A DNA stretch of 64,000 bases, taken from contig NZ_CANLYL010000001.1 of NCBI RefSeq assembly GCF_947495275.1, positions 558,001 to 622,000 on the forward strand, given 5' to 3'. Below the pieces are notes generated by a model. The model had not been told where the DNA came from and made no database searches. It saw nothing but the letters and a program-made list of their open reading frames with translations. The first letter of the stretch is position 1, and each line of letters starts with the position of its first letter. Shown piece by piece: positions 16,224 through 24,566 of the stretch. Source of the DNA: an uncultured Roseobacter sp. (GTDB taxonomy: Bacteria; Pseudomonadota; Alphaproteobacteria; Rhodobacterales; Rhodobacteraceae). The translations under genes and the position numbers were made by a program.

Positions 16224-19079
16224 CTACTTGTTGTCCTTCAGTCCCATCAAGGCGGCAGCAAAAGGATTGTCCGGATCGATTTTCTTTTCCGGTTTGGGCG
16301 GGCGGGCAGAAAACTTCTGTGCGCCTTGGCCCTTGTTACCACGCGGGCCTCCCCGTTTTCCTTTACCGCCAGGTTTGCCCTTGCCTTTGCCCGGCGTGCG
16401 ATCTTCGCCCGAACGCCTTTGGTGCTGCCCCGCACTACGCGCCGGACGTCCCCAGGTGAAGGTATAGAAAACCTCAATTTCAGGTTCCGCATCCTGCTCT
16501 TCAACCGCGTCGCCAGCAGGTATCTGATCTTCTTCAACGGCACTCGCGTCACTTGCCGTCGCAGGCGCCGTTGATGGCTCTTCTGGTGTTTCCTGAGCCG
16601 GTATCTCTGCTGGCTTATCTTCGTCGGTGCTGCCCGCATCAGACTCAGGTTTGCCCTCCGTCGGTGCAACGGCTTCTTTGGCAGGATCTGGGGCAACGGC
16701 CTTGACCTTCGCGCGTTCACCTTTCTCCGCCTTGTAGCCCAATCCCTGCATCAGATCGGCAAATTGCTCAAGCGTCATGCCGGTGATGGACAACATGTCA
16801 GCCGTGGCCTCGAATCCGGCACGGGAGTTTTCACCACGCAACATGTCCGCCAGGCGCTCCAGCATGTCGATGCGTATCGCGCGTTCGCCCGCATTTCGGT
16901 AGCCCGCCATCGTGTCTGCGCCAGCCGGTGCCGACGTATCAGACGGAATCGTCACCAAACCGGGCGGCGGCGCTTCGGGAAAATCCTGCACGCCCTGAGC
17001 CAGAGACCACAACACCAGCCGCAAGCGCGTTGGTGCCGGTTTCAGCAAAAGCGGCATGAATATCGTGAATTGTCCAAATCGGATACCGTGTTTGCGCAAG
17101 GCCCCGCGCGCATCCTGATCCAGCGCCTTCACATCGTCTGCGACGCTCGCGCGCGGCAAGACACCAAGTGCTTCAACCATCTGAAAGGCAAAGCCCCGCG
17201 CCAGACCTTCCAGAGTTTCATCGCGGCTCAGGTTCAAAAGCGGCTCAAACAGCGCTGCGATCTTGCGGTCAATGAAATGTTGCAACCGCCGCTGAACCTT
17301 TTGTGCCACCTCTGCTCCGGCCACGTCATCGACGAACACCTCAACCTGCGGCTTCAGCGCATCGGCCCCCGCGACCAGTTTGCCGACAGCATCCTTGCCC
17401 CACATGAGGCCGCCCTGTTCGGTGAAATCAATCTCGGTGTCGGGCGCATTGTAGAAGCGATCAGCACGCAAATGGAAATGCGGTGCCAGCGCCTGCAGGG
17501 CCGCTGTCTTGATCGTCTTTTCTTCGGCGCCGCCGGCACCCTTGTCCTGAGAGAACCGGAAACCTTCCAGCCGTCCCACAAATTCGCCTTCGACGGTTAC
17601 TTCGCCGGTATTCGATACTTCTGCCACCATGGCTTCCTTCTGGCCGAGCCGGCGCAAGAGCACGGATGTGCGCCGGTCTACGAATCTTTGCGTCAGACGC
17701 TCGTGCAGCGCATCCGACAATCGGTCTTCTACAGAACGCGCCTGCTCCCGCCAATGGCTTATCTCACTGGTCCAGCCTTTGCGCTGCGCAACGTAGGTCC
17801 ATGTGCGGATAAACGCCAATCGCTTGGATAACGCATCAATATCGCCATCGGTTCGATCAATTCTTTTTATCTGGCGCGCCAGCCAATCATCAGGAATGCG
17901 GCCACGCTCATGCAAAAATGAAAAGATGGTTTCCAACAGGGACGCGTGTTCGGCATGGCTGATGCCCCGAAAATCCGGGATGCGGCAAACATCCCAGAGC
18001 AGCCTGACCGAAGGTCCGTCGGTACAGCGCGCGATGATCTCGGTGACCTGCCCAAGGGATTTCAGCGCCGAAAGGTCGTCTGCTTCCCGCGCGCGCACCA
18101 GCAGGTCGTCACCTGGCGACGATTCAAGGGTGCTGATCAGCCGGTCGATAGATCCGAATTGCAGCGCATGATTGCGCCAGTTCAGCTTTTTCAACGGTGT
18201 GAACTGGTGGTCCATAATGGCTTGGGCCACACCATCGTCCAGTGGCGGGGCCTCGCCGGTTACGCCAAAAGTGCCATCCTTCATGCCCCGCCCCGCGCGG
18301 CCCGCGATCTGAGCCAGCTCATTCGGCGCCAGCGGACGCATGCGGCGTCCGTCAAACTTGGTGAGACTGGAAAAGGCCACATGATCCACATCAAGATTGA
18401 GCCCCATGCCGATGGCATCCGTGGCCACCAGAAAATCCACCTCACCGTTCTGATACATCTCCACCTGAGCGTTGCGCGTGCGCGGGCTGAGCGCGCCCAT
18501 GACAACCGCAGCCCCGCCTTTCTGGCGACGGATCAATTCCGCGATGGCATAGACGTTTTCAACGGAAAACCCGACAATCGCGCTGCGCGGACGCATGCGG
18601 CTTATCTTTTTTGGTCCCAGATAGGTCAGCGTCGACATGCGCTCGCGCTGCGCAAACTGAGCGTTTGGAACCAGCGCACGTATCGGTCCGCGCATGGTAT
18701 CAGCACCCAGAAACAGGGTTTCATGCAACCCGCGCGCGCGCAAAAGCCTGTCTGTGAAGACATGTCCCCGTTCAGGGTCCGCGCAGAGCTGGATTTCATC
18801 CACTGCCAGAAAATCACAGCCCATGCCTTCGGGCATCGCCTCAACCGTGCAGACCCAATATTGCGTGCGGGGCGGCACGATGCGTTCCTCGCCGGTCACC
18901 AGCGCCACAACGGACGGGCCGCGTGCGGCCACGATCCGGTCGTAGACTTCGCGCGCCAGCAACCGCAGCGGCAACCCGATCACACCAGTGCGGTGTCCCA
19001 GCATACGTTCGATTGCGTAGGTGGTTTTGCCTGTATTGGTAGGGCCCAATACGGCCACTACGCGGGGATCACCTGTCAC
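16224..19079 (-). CDS. SUV3-like ATP-dependent RNA helicase
   Basis: 951 residues. The N-terminal helicase core resembles the mitochondrial RNA degradosome helicase SUV3 more than DEAD-box proteins. The Walker A motif GPTNTGKT is at 12-19, the motif II DEIQ at 94-97, VATDAIGMGLNLDVDHV gives motif V and QIAGRAGRG gives motif VI. The C-terminal third is rich in Ala/Glu/Pro. It ends in a Gly/Lys/Arg-rich tail (GKGKGKPGGKGKRGGPRG) followed by DPDNPFAAALMGLKD, which is typical of alphaproteobacterial members. It probably unwinds structured RNA for decay or ribosome assembly. The start is GTG at 19079 with AAGGA upstream. The S4 gene begins on its stop codon, so the two form one operon with fdxA just downstream. 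Confidence 0.88.
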   Translation of the reverse strand: MTGDPRVVAVLGPTNTGKTTYAIERMLGHRTGVIGLPLRLLAREVYDRIVAARGPSVVALVTGEERIVPPRTQYWVCTVEAMPEGMGCDFLAVDEIQLCADPERGHVFTDRLLRARGLHETLFLGADTMRGPIRALVPNAQFAQRERMSTLTYLGPKKISRMRPRSAIVGFSVENVYAIAELIRRQKGGAAVVMGALSPRTRNAQVEMYQNGEVDFLVATDAIGMGLNLDVDHVAFSSLTKFDGRRMRPLAPNELAQIAGRAGRGMKDGTFGVTGEAPPLDDGVAQAIMDHQFTPLKKLNWRNHALQFGSIDRLISTLESSPGDDLLVRAREADDLSALKSLGQVTEIIARCTDGPSVRLLWDVCRIPDFRGISHAEHASLLETIFSFLHERGRIPDDWLARQIKRIDRTDGDIDALSKRLAFIRTWTYVAQRKGWTSEISHWREQARSVEDRLSDALHERLTQRFVDRRTSVLLRRLGQKEAMVAEVSNTGEVTVEGEFVGRLEGFRFSQDKGAGGAEEKTIKTAALQALAPHFHLRADRFYNAPDTEIDFTEQGGLMWGKDAVGKLVAGADALKPQVEVFVDDVAGAEVAQKVQRRLQHFIDRKIAALFEPLLNLSRDETLEGLARGFAFQMVEALGVLPRASVADDVKALDQDARGALRKHGIRFGQFTIFMPLLLKPAPTRLRLVLWSLAQGVQDFPEAPPPGLVTIPSDTSAPAGADTMAGYRNAGERAIRIDMLERLADMLRGENSRAGFEATADMLSITGMTLEQFADLMQGLGYKAEKGERAKVKAVAPDPAKEAVAPTEGKPESDAGSTDEDKPAEIPAQETPEEPSTAPATASDASAVEEDQIPAGDAVEEQDAEPEIEVFYTFTWGRPARSAGQHQRRSGEDRTPGKGKGKPGGKGKRGGPRGNKGQGAQKFSARPPKPEKKIDPDNPFAAALMGLKDNK

Positions 19080-19103
19080 GGCGCTGTCCTTGCCTGTCTG
19101 TGG

Positions 19104-19661
19104 TCAGAGTGTTCGACCGACACCGCTCTGTCTGAGCTGTTCCATCGCGGTTTTCGCGTTCTCGTGATGAGGATGCAAGGCAAGAACGCGATCAAAAGCC
19201 TCAGCTGCGCGTTCCAGATCACCAAATTCCTGTAGCATCGCGCCCAGACCGAATATGGCGTTGTAATTGTTCGGGTTCAGCGCAAGGGCGCGCTCCAGAT
19301 CATCCAGCGCCGGGCCATAAAGCCCCGCCTGATGATAGGCAGTCGCCCGCGCATGCCAGCCTTCAGCGAAATCCGGCGCGTGGTCGGTCAGCGCCGTCAG
19401 GTGCTCGATGGCCTTGGACACGTCTTCGGCTTCCAAGGCGTCGCGGCCCCGCTTTAACAACAGATCCATCGCCGCAGATCCTGATCGCCCCCAGATCAGG
19501 TTCAATTCCCGGTCCAGCCGCCCTGCTTCACCTGCCGGGGCCGCGCGCAGCTGGTCCAGCAATGCCTGTTCCGTGTCTTGCGCGCGCAACGGCGCAATAA
19601 ATATGACAAGGAATGCAAATGCCGTAACGACATGTTTGAGAATGCGTGGTTTGATAGCCAT
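19104..19661 (-). CDS. secreted tetratricopeptide repeat protein
   Basis: 185 residues. An N-terminal signal peptide (about residues 1-28, ending PLRAQ) is followed by three TPR units between about 75 and 175 (WHARATAYHQAGLYGPALDD; NAIFGLGAMLQEFGDLERAA). It is presumably a periplasmic protein-protein adaptor. The ATG at 19661 gives the signal peptide but lacks a clear ribosome binding site. The frame stays open to 19949, yet that part overlaps the divergent SCP2 gene and has no secretion signal. It lies 24 bp upstream of the helicase gene on the same strand, probably only by operon economy. Confidence 0.85.
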   Translation of the reverse strand: MAIKPRILKHVVTAFAFLVIFIAPLRAQDTEQALLDQLRAAPAGEAGRLDRELNLIWGRSGSAAMDLLLKRGRDALEAEDVSKAIEHLTALTDHAPDFAEGWHARATAYHQAGLYGPALDDLERALALNPNNYNAIFGLGAMLQEFGDLERAAEAFDRVLALHPHHENAKTAMEQLRQSGVGRTL

Positions 19662-19735
19662 AACAGCATTGTATGTAACAGGTGCGACGGGCAATTCCAG
19701 ACCCCGCGCGCACCACACGGCAAAAGGGCCCAAGA

Positions 19736-20026
19736 ATGAGCGATATTGTGAACCAGGCTGTAGCGGTTTTGAATGAAAAATTGGCCGGCGCCGATTTTGG
19801 CGGTACGGCAAAATTTGACATCCAGGGCGAAGGAGCCGTGATGATGGATGCCTCCGGAGCGCGCGCAGGCGATGATGCCGCTGACGTGACCCTGAGTGCG
19901 GATGCAGAAACCTTTCAGTCCATTCTCGAAGGCGACACCAATCCGACAAGCGCCTTCATGTCCGGCAAGCTCAGCGTCGACGGAGACATGGGACTTGCGA
20001 TGCAACTGGCGTCGGCGCTCGCCTGA
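19736..20026 (+). CDS. SCP2 sterol-binding domain family protein
   Basis: 96 residues forming one SCP2 domain: KFDIQGEGAVMMDASGARAG, DVTLSADAETFQSILEG, and the closing PTSAFMSGKLSVDGDMGLAM, which is the family hallmark. It is a small soluble lipid- or acyl-CoA-binding protein; the ligand is unknown. The ATG at 19736 is chosen over 19682 because the domain begins right after it. The stop TGA overlaps the ATG of the following hydrolase gene by one base, implying coupled translation. The pairing with a lysophospholipase-like enzyme suggests lipid handling, which is inference. Confidence 0.92.
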   Translation: MSDIVNQAVAVLNEKLAGADFGGTAKFDIQGEGAVMMDASGARAGDDAADVTLSADAETFQSILEGDTNPTSAFMSGKLSVDGDMGLAMQLASALA

Positions 20027-20973
20027 TGGCGCTCACCCCCGCCCCTTTCCTCAGCGAAATTGCATTTGGGGCCGAGGGCGGGGCCGCGCTATGGGTCAAG
20101 TCATCCGATGACATCCGCATAAGAATTGGCCATTGGAAGCCTGATAACGCCAAAGGCACGGTTCTGATTTTTCCCGGCCGCACGGAGTTCATCGAGAAAT
20201 ACAATCAGACGGCTGGCGCTTTTGCGAAACGCGGACTGGCCAGCATGGCCATTGACTGGCGCGGTCAGGGCCTCGCGGACCGATTGATCGACAATCGCGA
20301 TCTCGGCCATGTCGAACACTTCACGGACTACCAGAAAGACGTGGACCGCATGGTTCGTGCCGCGCGCGATCTTGGCATGCCACGGCCGTTTTTCCTGTTG
20401 GGGCATTCCATGGGGGGGGCCATAGGGCTGCGCGCCGCCATGGAGGGGTTGCCGGTTCAGGCGCTCGCGTTCACCGGCCCCATGTGGGGTATCCGGCTGG
20501 CACCACATCTGCGCCCGATGGCATGGTTTTTGAGCCATCTCATGCCGATGATCGGTCAGGGCCATCGCCTGCCACCTGGCACAAAGATGGAGCATCATAT
20601 CCTGACGGAAGGATTTGAAGACAACCTATTAACAAAAGACCGCGCGCAATTCGAGCAAATGCGCGTCCAACTCGAACGTCACCCGGAACTGGCCCTCGGC
20701 GGACCCAGCTATGTCTGGCTACGCGAGGCTTTGCTTGAAACGCGGCATCTGGCGCATCGGGCGGCACCAAACCTTCCCTGCATCACTTTTCTGGGCACAA
20801 ATGAGCGGATTGTGGATATTCCGGTGATCCATCGACGTATGGAAGCCTGGAACCGGGGCCATCTGGAACTCGTCGAGAACGGCGAACATGAGGTGTTGAT
20901 GGAAAGCGAGGCTGTTTCAGCGCCGATCTTTGACCAGATGACCGCGCTCTTTCTCAGCGGTGGGCACGGCTAA
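20026..20973 (+). CDS. alpha/beta hydrolase, lysophospholipase-like
   Basis: 315 residues of the PldB/monoacylglycerol lipase-like family. IRIGHWKPDNAKGTVLIFPG opens the fold, and DWRGQGLADR is the loop after strand beta-4. GHSMGG at 126-131 holds the nucleophile Ser128, FLGTNERIVD carries the acid region and ENGEHEVLMES supplies the catalytic His. The catalytic set is therefore complete. The substrate is probably a lysophospholipid or monoglyceride. The ATG overlaps the SCP2 stop codon. No signal peptide is seen, so it acts in the cytoplasm or at the inner face of the membrane. Confidence 0.93.
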   Translation: MALTPAPFLSEIAFGAEGGAALWVKSSDDIRIRIGHWKPDNAKGTVLIFPGRTEFIEKYNQTAGAFAKRGLASMAIDWRGQGLADRLIDNRDLGHVEHFTDYQKDVDRMVRAARDLGMPRPFFLLGHSMGGAIGLRAAMEGLPVQALAFTGPMWGIRLAPHLRPMAWFLSHLMPMIGQGHRLPPGTKMEHHILTEGFEDNLLTKDRAQFEQMRVQLERHPELALGGPSYVWLREALLETRHLAHRAAPNLPCITFLGTNERIVDIPVIHRRMEAWNRGHLELVENGEHEVLMESEAVSAPIFDQMTALFLSGGHG

Positions 20974-21012
20974 AGTCTGGGCATTTTCCGACCGTCCGCT
21001 AGATTGCCTGTC

Positions 21013-22026
21013 ATGAACAGCTCTCCGGCTCTGACATTCACGGAACGTGGTATTTACTGCGCTGCTGGTGATTTCCATATCGATCCCTGGCGGCCTGTCG
21101 CCCGGGCGCTGATCACCCACGGGCATGCCGATCACGCGCGCAGCGGACACGGTCATTACCTCGCTACGCACGCAGCTCTTCCGGTGATGCGGCACCGTTT
21201 GGGCGACATCGACGCGCAAGGCATTGCATTCGGCGAAACCATCCGCATCGGCGACGCATCAGTCTCCTTTCATCCCGCTGGACATGTTCCGGGCTCCGCA
21301 CAAATTCGTGTGGAAGTCGGGCGTGAAGTTTGGGTGGCATCGGGCGATTACAAGACAGAGCCTGATGGGCTGTCCGAGCCGTTTGAGCCACTCAAGTGTC
21401 ACCACTTCATTACCGAATCAACATTCGGGTTGCCGGTATTTCGCTGGCAAGCGCAGACCCACGTCGCCGCGCAGATCAATGCGTGGTGGGCAAAATGTGC
21501 GGCGGAAGGCAAGACCGCTTTCTTGGGCGCCTATGCCTTGGGCAAGGCCCAAAGACTGCTGAGCATGCTCGATCCGGAAATCGGGCCGATCCTGACCCAC
21601 GGCGCGGTCGAAGCAACAAATGCGGTACTGCGCCAGCAAGGACTGCCATTGCCGGACACCCTGGGCGTCACGCCAGAGACTGATCACAAGGCGCAAAAAG
21701 GCGCGCTTGTGCTCGCCCCTCCATCTGCTCTGGGCAGCGCATGGGCGCGCAAATTCGGCCCCCAGGAGACCGCGTTTGTCAGCGGCTGGATGCAATTGCG
21801 CGGTGTTCGCAGACGACGCGCCGGGGACCGGGGGTTTGTAATCTCAGATCATGCGGACTGGAATGGGTTGCTTACAGCGATCAAGGAAACTGGGGCTGAA
21901 AACATATACGTAACTCATGGTTACACAGAGATATTCACGCGCTACCTTAATGAAAATGGATGGCATGCGCAGGTCGTTCCGACGGAGTTCGAAGGGGAAA
22001 GCCTCGATGCCGAGGGTTCCGAATGA
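21013..22026 (+). CDS. ligase-associated DNA exonuclease, metallo-beta-lactamase fold
   Basis: 337 residues of the MBL/beta-CASP nuclease family related to SNM1/Artemis-like enzymes. The metal-binding signature is ITHGHADHARSGHGHY (HxHxDH at 36-41). The next ligands are in FHPAGHVPGSAQI and WVASGDYKTEPDG, and VISDHADWNGLL and VTHGYTE are near the C-terminus. The genes of this class sit beside an ATP-dependent DNA ligase, as here, where the TGA overlaps the ligase ATG (ATGA at 22023-22026). The ATG at 21013 is preferred to the TTG at 21004. It probably trims damaged or flapped ends before sealing. The helicase and phosphoesterase that often complete the set are not in this window. Confidence 0.93.
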   Translation: MNSSPALTFTERGIYCAAGDFHIDPWRPVARALITHGHADHARSGHGHYLATHAALPVMRHRLGDIDAQGIAFGETIRIGDASVSFHPAGHVPGSAQIRVEVGREVWVASGDYKTEPDGLSEPFEPLKCHHFITESTFGLPVFRWQAQTHVAAQINAWWAKCAAEGKTAFLGAYALGKAQRLLSMLDPEIGPILTHGAVEATNAVLRQQGLPLPDTLGVTPETDHKAQKGALVLAPPSALGSAWARKFGPQETAFVSGWMQLRGVRRRRAGDRGFVISDHADWNGLLTAIKETGAENIYVTHGYTEIFTRYLNENGWHAQVVPTEFEGESLDAEGSE

Positions 22027-23621
22027 TCCGATTTGCTGCCCTCTTCAACACCATAGACCAAAGCACCAAGACCAACGCCAAGGTCGCGGCCTTGGCGGAT
22101 TACTTTGACTCGGCACCCGATGAAGATCGGATGTGGACGATGGCGCTTTTTTCCGGACGGCGTCCAAAGCGGGCGGTAACGACAACAAAACTGCGTGAAT
22201 GGGCCGCAGAAACAGCCGACATCCCCCTGTGGCTTTTTGAGGAGAGCTATCCGATTGTTGGTGATCTTGCCGAAACCATCGCGCTGGTTTTGCCGCTGAG
22301 CGAGACAACCAATGACGATAGTCTGACGCAATGGATTACCCGCCTTCGGGACGCCTCTCAAACAGACGATGCTGCCCGTAAGGCCTTTGTTCTGGTGGCT
22401 TGGGAGACCCTCGGCGGGACTGAAAGATTCGTGTTCAACAAGCTGATAACGGGTGGGTTTCGCATGGGTGTCAGCCAAAAGCTGATGACCCGCGCCCTGT
22501 CCAAAGCGACCGGCAAGGCGGAAGCAGAACTGGCCCACCGGCTGATGGGCAACTGGCACCCGGATCACACAAGCTGGCATGCCCTGATCGAAGCAGACGA
22601 TGCGGCGGTGGACGCGTCGCGCCCCTATCCTTTCTATCTTGCCTATGCGCTCGAAGGCCCCCCCGACGCGCTTGGCGCCCCAGAGAACTGGCGTGCCGAA
22701 TGGAAATGGGACGGCATTCGGGGTCAGCTTATCCTGCGGGATGGTCAGCATTTTGTCTGGTCACGTGGCGAAGAGTTGATGACGGATCGCTTTCCCGAAC
22801 TCGCACGCTCCGTGGATTTCCTGCCGCCCGGCACAGTCCTCGATGGGGAATTGCTGGTCTGGCACCCTCACTCCGACAGCCCTGCAAGCTTCAACGCGCT
22901 TCAAAAGCGCATCGGCCGCAAGACTGTCCCCAAAAAGCTGCTCGCTGACGCGCCTGTGGTCCTGCACGCTTACGACCTGCTGGAGTGGCAAGGCGAAGAC
23001 CTGCGTGATGCGCCATTTGCGGAGCGTCGCAAGATCCTTGAAGAGCTTTGCGCACCGCTCCCTGTGGCTGCACCTGTGCGCCTGTCACCGCAGCTTGAAT
23101 TTACCAAATGGGACGAATTGGCCGACCTGCGCGATGTGGCCCGGGATGAAAATGCCGAAGGGATCATGCTCAAACGTTCGGACAGCCCCTATCTTGTAGG
23201 TCGCAAGAAGGGCGATTGGTGGAAATGGAAGCTGGCACCGCTGACCATTGATGCGGTGATGATCTATGCGCAAGCCGGTCATGGTAGACGCGCGAACCTC
23301 TTTACCGATTTCACCTTTGCAGTCTGGGATGGCAATGAACTCGTCCCCTTTGCAAAGGCCTATTCGGGGCTCACGGACGCGGAATTCCGTGAGATCACCA
23401 AATGGGTGCGCAAAAACACCTTGCAGCGGTTTGGTCCGGTGCGGCAGGTAACACCCCACCATGTGTTTGAGATTGCCTTTGAAGGCATTCAGGCCAGCCC
23501 GCGCCATAAGTCTGGTGTCGCCCTGCGGTTTCCGCGTATGTCGCGTTGGCGACAGGACAAACCGCTGCAGGAAGCGAATACGCTGGAGGACCTGAACGAT
23601 ATGCTGAGGATTTATGGATAA
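22023..23621 (+). CDS. ATP-dependent DNA ligase (LigB/LigC-type, cisplatin-resistance module)
   Basis: 532 residues. An N-terminal helical domain (AALFNTIDQSTKTNAKVAAL) precedes the nucleotidyltransferase core with the adenylation lysine in EWKWDGIRGQ (Lys228). Further core motifs are RGEEL, PPGTVLDGELLVW, AYDLLEW, EGIMLKR and DWWKWKLAP. An OB-fold carries the end of the protein. This resembles human DNA ligase I-like enzymes rather than the NAD-dependent replicative LigA. It overlaps the exonuclease gene by 4 bp and the following amidohydrolase gene by 8 bp. It should act in repair rather than replication, together with the exonuclease. Confidence 0.95.
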   Translation: MIRFAALFNTIDQSTKTNAKVAALADYFDSAPDEDRMWTMALFSGRRPKRAVTTTKLREWAAETADIPLWLFEESYPIVGDLAETIALVLPLSETTNDDSLTQWITRLRDASQTDDAARKAFVLVAWETLGGTERFVFNKLITGGFRMGVSQKLMTRALSKATGKAEAELAHRLMGNWHPDHTSWHALIEADDAAVDASRPYPFYLAYALEGPPDALGAPENWRAEWKWDGIRGQLILRDGQHFVWSRGEELMTDRFPELARSVDFLPPGTVLDGELLVWHPHSDSPASFNALQKRIGRKTVPKKLLADAPVVLHAYDLLEWQGEDLRDAPFAERRKILEELCAPLPVAAPVRLSPQLEFTKWDELADLRDVARDENAEGIMLKRSDSPYLVGRKKGDWWKWKLAPLTIDAVMIYAQAGHGRRANLFTDFTFAVWDGNELVPFAKAYSGLTDAEFREITKWVRKNTLQRFGPVRQVTPHHVFEIAFEGIQASPRHKSGVALRFPRMSRWRQDKPLQEANTLEDLNDMLRIYG

Positions 23622-24489
23622 GCCCGACGCACAGATGCCACCCGCCCCCATTGCTCCTGTGCGACGGGCACCCAAGGGGGCCTGTGACGCCCATGTTCAC
23701 CTGATCGCTGGCGCGCATGAGTTTCCATTGTGGGACGGACGGGTGGAGAACCCCGCCCCCGGCCCGGATTTTGAAGGATGGCTGGAGCGCTACCGAACGC
23801 ACCTTGAAACGCTCGGGTTTTCCCGTGGCGTCATCGTGCATTCCATCCTCTATGGCACCGACAACAGCGTGACCGTCGAAGCCGTGCGTCGGATGGGCAC
23901 CGGATTTCGCGGTGTGGGTCTGCTGCCGGATGGGGCGTCCGACGGGCAGATGGATCAATTCGTTGACTGGAACATGTGTGCCGTGCGCCTCAACTACGTG
24001 CATGGCGGGGTGTTGAGTTGGAAGGGCGCGCGCGCCATGGCACCGGCATTGGCCGAGCGGCGATTGCATATCCAGATGCTGTGTCACGCGGACCAGCATA
24101 TGGAAGATCTGACTCAGGATGTCCGCACTTTGGGCACGGATGTTGTCTTTGACCACATCGGGTGGCCCAAGGATGCGCTGACGGCCTCCTCCGAAGGATT
24201 TCAGACGCTCTGCCGTCTGCTGGCGGACGGCAAGGCCTGGGTGAAGCTTTCCGCCATCTACCGCATGTGCGCGGCTCCATACCTGGACGCCGACCCACTC
24301 GTTAAAGCGCTGATTGACGCCAATCCGGAAAGATGCCTCTGGGGGTCGGACTGGCCACATCTGATGCTGGCGGATGCGAAGATGCCCCAGGCGGGTGCCT
24401 TGCTGAACGCGCTGGACCGCGTGGTATCTGATGCTGCGACGCGCCACCGCATTCTGGTGGACAATCCGGCAGAACTATTTGGCTTCTAG
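23614..24489 (+). CDS. amidohydrolase family TIM-barrel hydrolase
   Basis: 291 residues of the Amidohydro_2 group, similar to 2-pyrone-4,6-dicarboxylate lactonase-type proteins. GACDAHVHLI carries the first metal-ligand pair. LPDGASDGQMDQFVDWN, VVFDHIGWPKD and the C-terminal CLWGSDWPHLM follow; the Asp of GSDWP is the usual catalytic residue. The substrate cannot be deduced; no other protocatechuate-pathway gene is nearby. The ATG overlaps the end of the ligase gene in another frame, so it is probably co-transcribed with the repair pair without being functionally tied to it. Confidence 0.85.
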   Translation: MDKPDAQMPPAPIAPVRRAPKGACDAHVHLIAGAHEFPLWDGRVENPAPGPDFEGWLERYRTHLETLGFSRGVIVHSILYGTDNSVTVEAVRRMGTGFRGVGLLPDGASDGQMDQFVDWNMCAVRLNYVHGGVLSWKGARAMAPALAERRLHIQMLCHADQHMEDLTQDVRTLGTDVVFDHIGWPKDALTASSEGFQTLCRLLADGKAWVKLSAIYRMCAAPYLDADPLVKALIDANPERCLWGSDWPHLMLADAKMPQAGALLNALDRVVSDAATRHRILVDNPAELFGF

Positions 24490-24566
24490 CACAGATTAGC
24501 GGGGGCACCCGCTTGTCCCCGAACCTGCTCCAGCCTACGTATAGCGAAACAGAAATGAGGTTTCAG

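Noticed and set aside
17946-19235. 429-codon forward open frame antisense to the helicase gene
   Set aside because: Antisense to a clear helicase with intact motifs; no start signal.
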